Part shown: positions 57,101 to 64,000 of the stretch, one piece after another
Numbering within the stretch: the first letter of the stretch is position 1
How the letters are laid out: each line of letters begins with the position of its first letter
From: Phallusia mammillata
Lineage: Eukaryota > Chordata > Ascidiacea > Phlebobranchia > Ascidiidae
NCBI GenBank assembly: GCA_003260075.1
Contig: QLIY01000398.1
Location: forward strand, 62,001 to 126,000
DNA: 64,000 bases
Direction of reading: 5' to 3'
Program-made: the position numbers and the translations under genes
Notes under the pieces: model-generated
Told to the model about the DNA's origin: nothing
The model's input: only the letters and a program-made list of their open reading frames with translations
Databases searched by the model: none

Positions 57101-60100
57101 AGCGCACCCACTAATGCAAAGTTTAATGACTCATAACATGAAATAAATTGACTTATGTTGATGGTAGGGTTTTACAAATTACAAAGCAACAACATATTTT
57201 CAAAGTTTTCCACAAGCTTCGACTTAAAATATGTCAAAATAGGAAATCTTTGAAAAAGTAGTAAATATTCCGATAATCTGTTTAATACCAATATGTTTTT
57301 CCTAATTATTATTATTTTTTATTCAAGACCACTTTTTCGAGGATATTATAATCATAATTTTTACTAACCAAAGCTTAAAATTTCCTGCCTATTTGGGCTG
57401 GAATATATTTACTGTTTTTGATTTTCTACAATACACTATTGTATGAAACAACAGATTTAGCAATATATGTAAAAAATCAAGAAAACTTTCAGGGCAAACA
57501 AAATAAAATGCTTAAAGCAAATTCAAAACTAAATTGTTGTTGTCATATTTTACTTACAGATTTTCTCAATGTGTCGACGTGTTGCGTCATCTCGGTTAAC
57601 TTCCCTTCGGTGGTTTGCCGATCTTTAGTTTCGGAGTCGAGTTTTCCCTTCAGGATGTTGAGAGTCCGCATCAAATCCTCCTTCTCCTGGACTTTCGCTT
57701 CACATTCCCTCTCCTTGCGATCCAGTTGGACTTTCATTTCATCGTGTTCTGCAACGGACAAGCAAGATTGGTTAGGAACGAAAAACGTGACTTTTGTGAG
57801 AGAACCCACCACTGGTAAGGAACCCTGTGTTTTGTGGCAGTGAAGTAAATTAGAGTGCAAAAAAATCAACCAGAAAGAAATGCCGGTATCAACTATTTTG
57901 TCAGGGTGAAGAATCTAAAACTAAACTATTCTTTTTTATTTTAGATCAAAAATAAGCAAGCTGCATACAATGCACACTGTTTTCCCACAAGATGTAATCA
58001 GTGCACACTGGTGACAAGACTTAGGTTGTATTAGGTAATGTAGCCATCTTACGGCACTCCTGATTTTATAAAAAAAATAAAACACAACAAAAAAGAAATG
58101 TTGCTGGATTTATCCGTATATTATGTCAGGGTGAATGCAAGTTAAAGTATTTCATTTTTGTTCAAAACAAAATTAAAACATTACTTTATCACTTTTTTTG
58201 TTGACTCAATAATAACATTGCATGAGATCTGAAAAGAAGCTTTCAAATCCATTATTTTCCAAATCCACTTTTGTGTTATATCAAGAAATATACCACTTTT
58301 ACTTCAAACTTACTTTTTCTCATTGTTTCAGCTTGCTCTTTCCACTTTTTGATTTCATTCTCATCCACCAGCCTTAAAACATGATGTTTGGTAACAAAAA
58401 AATTATGTACATTAACTGAGTGAGACACTGAAGATGCTTTTTTTAGCGAAATATATTTGTTATTTATAACATTGTCAACTGATTCCAGCCTGGAAATAAA
58501 GATTTCCCAACTTGTGATGTATACATGTATATAAAGGTAGAAATGGTTGCAACAAAAGAATCAAAAAACAGAATTATAACCCAACGCCATAACTGCAGAT
58601 GTTTTTTCTCTCACAGTTTAAGAGAAGGTTTAGTTTTAAGGTTTAACTGCTCTGTGTCCAATGAGTATGAAATTTTAAACCAACAATATGTTACACAACC
58701 AGAATTGCGTATATTTCACAACTCACAGTTTAAGGCATTTCTCCAGGTTGAAATCTCTGAGAAACGAAACGTCTGGATCGCTTCCGTCAATTTTTTGTAA
58801 AGTAATTTGTTGAACGATTCGATCGAACAATTGCCAGTGGAACGGACATCCTCCTCGGTTCACTAAAAGTTGCGCAAAAAATCGTTTTAGTAAACTGCAC
58901 TTCCTATTGTCAGAATCATACAGTTTTGCAGAAATTTAGTTTATCCAATTGAAAGAGAACAAAATTTTGAAGGGACTTAATCACTAAAGATGTGTAGGAA
59001 TAAAAAATGTCAGAAACTGTAAAAAAAATTAGGAAAAAAATGTGTAGGAATAAAAAAAATGTCGGAAAATGTAAAAATGTGTAGGAATAAAAAAAATGTA
59101 GGAAAAAAATGTGCATGAGTTATTGACAAAGTTATAAATAATGTAAATGGGCAGAGAATCCAGCAGGCAACCACCAGTAAACACCAGCAAGTTTTGTTGG
59201 TTAACTTTATTGTCTAACTTACAGGGCAACAGCATACAATGATGAAGCAATGACAGAAGATTGGGATAAGCTTCCGTGAAACAAAGTTTTTTCTGGATGA
59301 AGTCGAACATTTCACTCGCACTTTTTGTGTCAACGTGATGCTGAGAAAAAATAATGGAAATGATTTCCATGAAAATCAACTCTAGGTGAAAACCATGATA
59401 TAGTTTATTAGACCCTGGATACCACAAATTAAAAACAAGTGAAGATTTAACTTGAAAAATGTTGGCAATTCAATGTGTGTTATTCTCCTTTGTTTTTTTT
59501 ATCCCAACTTTGTTGGCATAAAAAAATCAAAATCAAGTTCATTGGTATGTGTCTGTGTATTAACAACACTTGTTATATTCACCAACAAAACAGTGTTTTT
59601 ATGTAACCCTGCTGAAGTTGCATTAGGTCCTGAATACCATATATCGAAAAATTAAGTGCAATTTTAACTTGTCAGCAATACAATGTGTGTCACGTTTCTT
59701 TGTTTTGTTTTTAAGTTTGTTGGCATGCATCTGTCTATTAATTCAATCATTATATCCACCAGCAAAACAGTACATTTAAGTTTTTTCACCTTCATGTATC
59801 AGTTTTATGTGTGCTTTCAACCGAATATTTATCAAATCATCTTACCACGTCGAATCTTGAAGCAATTTCTTCCTCATCTTCGCTACGGACGAGTTCGAAA
59901 AAGTCGAGATGTTTGTTGAGGACGTCATTCTCATACTCACGGAGTTGAACCAGGATTGGTTGGATTCCGAGCAGGAGGAGTTCGTAACGGAGATGACATC
60001 GAAACTCGAGATGGTCCTGTCAAGAAAATTTTGAATGAAAAAGAAATATTTGTCAACAAACTATTTTTTCCAACACATGCTCAAAGTTGAGTTGTAGGTT

Positions 60101-61486
60101 AATATTTCTTTACAAAACCATCAGAGCAAGAAAACATATTCCTGTCGGGAAAATTTTGATGTGAAAGAAACATTTGTCAACAAAACATGCAATAAGTCAG
60201 ATGTTGTGCGTTAAAACCTCATCATGTAACTTGACAGAACAACAAAACATATTGCTTTCTAATCATAGATTGCTACTGAATCAAGCAAAACAAGCAATAA
60301 GTTGTATAATCTCTGTCTTGAAAAAACCTGCAATTCTTCTCAGTAAAAAAAGTTGTTTGTTTTTGTAGTGTAAAAAAGGGGGGGGGGTAAAATCAAAACA
60401 AGCAATAAGTTGTATAATCTCTGTCTTGAAAAAACCCGCAATTCTTCTCAGTAAAAAAAGTTGTTTGTTTTTGTAGTGTAAAAAATATAATTGATCTAGT
60501 ATCTAGTAAAAGTAAATTTTGAATGTGTGATATATCGAGCATGACAAAGACAAAAGTGGAATTGGGTGGAAAAAAGCAACTTTCCGATTGCCATATATGC
60601 ACCTAAAAGCCTAAATAGTTTAAATTCATACAAGACAAAGTTTGGCTGTCTAAAGTTTCTGTGTGAAACATTTAAAGGTCAAACGAGGACATAAAAGGGC
60701 GGCCACATTTAGCAATGCAATCATCAATTGAAATCTGGTAAATCTCTCCAAATTAGTACAAAGTCTTGATGTGACATGTCAAGTGAAAAGCCCTCAGGGC
60801 GAGATTTTCATCACAAATTTGCCGCAGTTGTAAAATGCCAGACATTTCAAAGTGAGCCGGCACAATGCGGATTATTTGTCAACAGACACATCATTGTCTT
60901 TGCTGCTGCATTAGAACATTTAAACTTCAAACATAAAGGGGGGGGGGCGCCGCAGTTGTAAAATGCCAGACATTTCAAAGTGGGCCGGCACAATGCGGTT
61001 TATTTGTCAACAGACATATCATTGTCTTTGCTGCTGCATTAGAACATTTAAACTTCAAACATAAACAAAATGCTTTTTTGGATTACTGCAGGTTTTCAAA
61101 AGCAGTCTTTGCTGCATTAACATTTAAACTTTTACCAAAGAGCTTAAAATATAATGTATTCAAGGGGTTACTGCTGATTTTTAATTAATCTTTGCTGTAT
61201 TACACTGATTTAAGCTTTTTTAATCAGGAGTTACAAATTTATTAGTTTTTGTGCAACTGTTGGTATTTTAGTTGTTCCCACCCCCAGCCACTGGGGTGCT
61301 CCTGTCAATTCAAACATGCACACAATCATATTGTTGCAACACAATCCACACCAACTTTAACCTCACCTCTCCAGCCCCACAATTGACGAGGGCATTCAGA
61401 AACGACATCGCTGCAGTTTTGAGTTCAACTTCGAAAGTGTCGTCTTCGGGGGAATGGTGACTTGCTCCGAGCTCATTCACTATGTT
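49209..61486 (-). CDS. DAAM: DAAM formin, 5'-partial (FH3 to C-terminus)
   Basis: Formin acting downstream of Dishevelled in planar cell polarity; nucleates and elongates actin filaments. Exons: 61367-61486, 59846-60016, 59223-59340, 58727-58862, 58314-58372, 57558-57748, 56305-56352 (tentative), 55134-55520, 54739-54801, 53331-53480, 52573-52712, 51908-51996, 51591-51759, 51176-51283, 50842-51046, 49752-49922, 49209-49427. All phases agree, giving 847 residues. FH3: [20 protein letters not shown] and [15 protein letters not shown] coiled-coil follows ([18 protein letters not shown]). FH1 is the proline-rich part of 55134-55520. FH2: [57 protein letters not shown]. The C-terminal DAD region has [19 protein letters not shown]. 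The GTPase-binding 5' exons lie beyond the right end. One exon is duplicated in the assembly (52415-52508). The 48-nt exon 56305-56352 uses an AAG acceptor and may be a cassette. Confidence 0.95.
49951..50775. repeat. R5 repeats, inverted pair, with a 10-C spacer
   Basis: R5 words occur reversed at 49951-50170 (gttgtaagtcgggcctcgac, tggacctgacctaatgtcaa) and in parts at 50180-50300 and forward at 50560-50775 (gctgtttgacatcaggtcag, cgaacccggtccg). 50053-50109 repeats at 50120-50166 around the C run 50110-50119. All within the DAAM intron between exons 50842-51046 and 49752-49922. Confidence 0.65.
51068..51139. other. 72-nt C run: assembly gap placeholder in a DAAM intron
   Basis: Lies in the 129-nt intron between exons 51176-51283 and 50842-51046. 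Both exon borders are intact, so the coding sequence is unaffected. Confidence 0.85.
51763..51893 (+). repeat. 30-bp tandem repeat, each unit with a CRE-like TGACGTCA
   Basis: Unit attatccaggtatagtgacg plus tcataattgc, about four copies, the first diverged. Perfect TGACGTCA octamers at 51796-51803, 51825-51832 and 51855-51862; the fourth reads TGACGTCG. The array fills almost all of the 148-nt intron between DAAM exons 51908-51996 and 51591-51759. TGACGTCA is the full cAMP-response element bound by CREB/ATF factors. Confidence 0.85.
52053..52326 (+). mobile_element. hAT-type element, family J, in a DAAM intron
   Basis: Left end CAGTGGTTATCAACTCG; right end has decayed (CAGAACCACAA). A perfect 8-bp duplication gtttaaac (52045-52052 and 52327-52334) marks the borders. 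Confidence 0.8.
52361..52680. repeat. Duplicated contig end across a 10-C spacer (DAAM exon)
   Basis: 52361-52508 repeats after the C run 52509-52518. The first copy holds part of a DAAM exon (52415-52508); the second holds the complete exon (52573-52712). The coding differences are silent (GAT/GAC), as expected of alleles. Only the complete one belongs in the model. Confidence 0.9.
53090..53230 (+). mobile_element. Short hAT-type MITE, family K, in a DAAM intron
   Basis: 141 bp with perfect 15-bp inverted ends CAGGGATGGCGAACC and GGTTCGCCATCCCTG. Flanks atttaggc and atttaggt agree at seven of eight positions. Confidence 0.9.
53548..53702 (-). repeat. R2 repeat in a DAAM intron
   Basis: Shares accatcatcagtgatatgaa, ggccacatcagtt and tatttgggccgttattttca with the 16.9-kb copy, in mixed orientation. 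On the minus strand CTGATGATGGTATGAGC is present but GCCGAAACG is lost. Confidence 0.6.
54960..55065 (-). repeat. R1-like fragment in a DAAM intron
   Basis: On the minus strand: CCTGATAAATGCACCCTGTA, a hairpin, then GTTGAAACGTTTAATG. Core bases are changed from CTGATGA. Just upstream of DAAM exon 54739-54801 in transcription order. Confidence 0.55.
56674..56725 (-). ncRNA. Hammerhead ribozyme, type I, intact, sense to DAAM
   Basis: Read 5' to 3' on the minus strand: stem I AGCTGCG (56725-56719); CTGATGA (56718-56712); stem II GACC-TTATA-GGTC; GAAA (56698-56695); stem III CAGTG-TG-CACTG; cleavage site TC (56682-56681); stem I TGCAGCT (56680-56674). All three stems pair fully, with one G-U next to the cleavage site, and every conserved core base is present. 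A15.1 and U16.1 can pair beneath stem III. Open-ended stem I makes it type I. Hammerheads of this type are established in Penelope-like elements, retrozymes and some vertebrate introns. It lies in a DAAM intron on the transcribed strand, so it would be present in the pre-mRNA. Confidence 0.85.
56911..56962 (+). ncRNA. Hammerhead ribozyme, type I, antisense to DAAM
   Basis: Plus-strand order: AGCTGCA (56911-56917); CTGATGA (56918-56924); stem II AAAC-TTATA-GATT with one mismatch; GAAA (56938-56941); stem III CAGTG-TG-CATTG with one G-U; TC (56954-56955); TGTAGCT (56956-56962) closing stem I with one G-U. Core complete, stem II weaker than in the neighbouring copy. Confidence 0.75.
57945..58065 (-). 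repeat. Decayed R3 copy
   Basis: On the minus strand: GTGCACTGATTACATC, then GGGAAAACAGTGTGCATTG, then TATGCAGC. CTGATGA has become CTGATTA and the cleavage TC has become TA, so the ribozyme should be dead. In the DAAM intron upstream of exon 57558-57748. Confidence 0.65.
58985..59115 (+). repeat. Tandem repeat of a 25-50-bp unit
   Basis: Word gtgtaggaataaaaaa with atgtcggaaa-type spacers, at least three units. DAAM intron. No coding meaning. Confidence 0.7.
60273..60486. repeat. Duplicated contig end across a 10-G spacer
   Basis: The block aaaacaagcaataagttgta and about 85 following bases occur either side of the G run 60378-60387. This is the first spacer, going left to right, that reads as G on the plus strand. 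Confidence 0.8.
60821..61064. repeat. Duplicated contig end across a 10-G spacer
   Basis: The block gccgcagttgtaaaatgcca and about 95 following bases repeat around the G run 60938-60947 with a few substitutions. DAAM intron. Confidence 0.8.
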
Positions 61487-62015
61487 CTGCAGAAACAAAA
61501 CAGAAGTCCAAGGCCTGTTAAAAATTATTTGAAATAAAAACGCTGCCCACATTTTACCAGTGCATCTTTGGCATGACTTTTTAGTACTTTTTACAAATTC
61601 AGCTATATTTCGAAACAAATTAAATACAGATGGATGTGTGATATGACTTTTATTTTTATTTAAACTGCAGTTTGGTATTGAAAGTTAAATTAAGGTATAA
61701 ACTGTATTTTCAGTGAAAAGTCACGGATAAAAAACATTAAATTCTCAACTTACAGGTGTTAAATAAAGAATCCATTTAGTCTTGCATCAAAGAATACACA
61801 GGGTTGTCTTAAATATCAATTATGCATATTACATCAAAAATTTACGACATTCATGGAATAAGATAAAACACAACATCAAAAATTGATGCCCTGTTGTTTA
61901 ATGCATGAGAAGTTAAAAGCAATAAAGCGATGTTTGGTGACAAAAGTGCTGGAAAACAAAGTGTGGAGAAACCAGGTTGAACAGGTGCAAATTTGAATAT
62001 GGTAAAAATGGCAAA

Positions 62016-62117
<102 letters not shown>

Positions 62118-62152
62118 TAACAGTGTCTTACTAAAATGCAACAGAGTTTAGG

Positions 62153-62263
62153 CAGTGGTGGGATTCAAATTTTCTGTCAGCCGGTTCTATCACAATAGTC
62201 ATATTTTCCAGCCACTTCTGTTACATAAAGTCCATTGACAGTGACCAGTAATGCTAACCGGTT
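62153..62263 (-). mobile_element. MITE family A, cut by a G spacer
   Basis: Left end CAGTGGTGGGATTCAAATTT and interior in the orientation opposite to the 75-254 copy. Stops after gctaaccggtt at the G run 62264-62273. The same element appears more completely at 62945-63118. Confidence 0.75.
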
Positions 62264-62944
62264 GGGGGGGGGGTGATGTTTGGTAACAAAAGTGCTGGAA
62301 AACAAAGTGTGGGGCAACCAGGTTGAACAGGTGCAAATTTGAATATGGTAAAAATGGCAAACGGGGGGGGGGGTTTTTAGTACTTTTTACAAATTCAGCT
62401 GTATTTCGAAACAAATTAAATACAGATGGATGTATGACTTTTATTTTTATTTAAACTGCAGTTTGGTATTAAAAGTTAAATTAAGGTATAAACTGTATTT
62501 TCAGTGGAAAGTCAGGGATAAAAAACATTAAATTCTCAACTTACATCGTGTTAAATAAAGAATCCATTTAGTCTTACATCAAAGAATACACAGGGTTGTC
62601 TTAAATATCAATTATGCATATTACATCAAAAATTTACGACATTCATGGAATAAGATAAAACACAACATCAAAAATTGATGCCCTGTTGTTTAATGCATGA
62701 GAAGTTAAAAGCAATAAAGCGATGTTTGGTGACAAAAGTGCTGGAAAACAAAGTGTGGAGAAACCAGGTTGAACAGGTGCAAATTTGAATATGGTAAAAA
62801 TGGCAAACGTTTGGAAATCTACTGGGCCATTGTTTTGGGGTGAAACACATACACAGTTTCCACACTGTTTTTGTGATGTTTTAGGACAATATTCCATTTT
62901 ATACTTAGTTAACAGTGTCTTACTAAAATACAACAGAGTTTAGG

Positions 62945-63053
62945 CAGTGGTGGGATTCAAATTTTCTGTCAGCTGGTTCTATCACAATAGTCATATTTTC
63001 CAGCCAGTTCTGTTACATAAAGTCCATTGACAGTGACCAGTAATGCTAACCGG

Positions 63054-63092
<39 letters not shown>

Positions 63093-63118
63093 GCGAACCG
63101 GCTGAATCTCATCACTGG
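62945..63118 (-). mobile_element. MITE family A, containing a 36-G spacer
   Basis: Begins CAGTGGTGGGATTCAAATTT and ends GGCTGAATCTCATCACTGG. The G run 63056-63091 replaces part of the interior. Flanks are only roughly similar (agtttagg and atttaagg). Confidence 0.75.
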
Positions 63119-63642
63119 ATTTAAGGGATAATAATGTGATGTTATGATAGAACTGTGTATGTGATAAATATAAGGGAATATGACAGAAGTCAAGTCTTAA
63201 TGGCAAAACAGAGTTAGAAGAAAGATCCACCCGACAATATGTCAACAGAGGAAAGTTTAGGGAAACATAAATATCCATAAACAGTGGATTATGAAAAGCC
63301 TCATATCACGTTACACAACCACGTACAGAAATGTAACAGTGTGTGTGGATATATTAGGTGCAAAATGATACTTAATACATCCAGCTGGTGTCAGGCAAAC
63401 AATGACCTATTATTCACAGCTTGTTGTAACAAATGCAAAGAATAGGATTATTATAGATACAAGATTGTAAATATAAAATCTTACATCAACACAAAGAATA
63501 GGATTATGGCAGAAATGAGATTGTAAATATACAACGGGGGGGGGGTGAACCTCCCAGTAAACTTAAATCAGTCGGTGTTTTTCGTTATGCAATGTAACAT
63601 ATAAAATATCGATTTTGCCGAGTTGTAACAAGCACTCTAACT

Positions 63643-63771
63643 CAGTGGTTCTTAACCTTTTTTTCTTACTGCACCCCTTTTAAATCACCTATCAGTTTTC
63701 GCACCCCCTGGGTTTTAGTATTTATTTAGAATAGACCTAGCCAACCTTAATGATTCAGCATCCCCGCACCC
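63643..63771 (-). mobile_element. MITE family B, reversed and cut by a G spacer
   Basis: CAGTGGTTCTTAACC end, then words matching the reverse of 7417-7633 (gaatagacctagccaacctt, gcatccccgcacc). Ends at the G run 63772-63781. Confidence 0.8.
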
Positions 63772-64000
63772 GGGGGGGGGGAGCACATGACCTATTATTC
63801 ACAGCTTGTGGATACAAATGCAAAGAATAGGATTATCATAGATACAAGATTGTAAATATAAAATCTTACATAAACACAAAGAATAGGATTATGGCAGAAA
63901 TGAGATTGTAAATATACAACTGTGCTTTTACAGAGACTGTCCTGAACCAACACATGCTCATCGCAGACAATTTCAGTCGCGGATAATATATACTAAACGG

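Overview
The window is animal nuclear DNA, most likely from an ascidian tunicate of Ciona type. The reasons are clear chordate orthologues (RBFOX, DAAM, AP3S, BORCS7, CAAP1), short introns, an apparent operon with 25-nt and 6-nt gaps between cistrons, and many short non-autonomous transposons. Paired sequence copies differ by several percent, only at silent sites in the exons checked, so the source individual was very heterozygous. Ciona savignyi would fit, but the species is an inference.

Layout, left to right. One DCC/neogenin-like immunoglobulin exon on the minus strand (2637-3038). A complete six-exon AP-3 sigma gene, AP3S (minus, 6997-9812). A single-exon orphan seven-transmembrane protein interrupted by an assembly gap (minus, 11385-12291). 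A gene-poor repeat region (12.3-20.2 kb). RBFOX, with ten exons and an intact RRM (minus, 20193-27725). A long repeat-rich stretch (27.7-40.7 kb) with only weak gene candidates. A small membrane protein with two sushi domains (minus, 40695-43124). A plus-strand tricistronic unit, BORCS7, MIEF1 microprotein and CAAP1 (45049-48308). The formin DAAM from within its FH3 region to its C-terminus (minus, 49209-61486; its 5' end is outside the window). Repeats and duplicated contig ends fill the remainder.

Two things shape how the window should be read. First, at least 30 pure C runs (pure G after about 60 kb) look like gap placeholders. Most are 10 nt long; the long ones are 36-97 nt. The short ones are usually flanked by two near-identical copies of one sequence, as expected for unmerged overlapping contig ends or alleles. 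They duplicate exons of AP3S and DAAM and break the 7TM gene; they should not be read as polyglycine or polyproline proteins. Second, much of the rest is mobile-element DNA: more than a dozen hAT-type MITEs, many with perfect 8-bp target duplications, and several families carrying a hammerhead-ribozyme-like core.

The most interesting signals are: (1) complete type I hammerhead ribozymes in a dispersed repeat, one of them intact and in sense orientation inside a DAAM intron; (2) the MIEF1 microprotein, known in vertebrates as an upstream ORF of MIEF1, here as its own cistron between BORCS7 and CAAP1; (3) seven UGCAUG motifs in one RBFOX intron, suggesting autoregulated splicing; (4) a tandem array of TGACGTCA sites filling a short DAAM intron.
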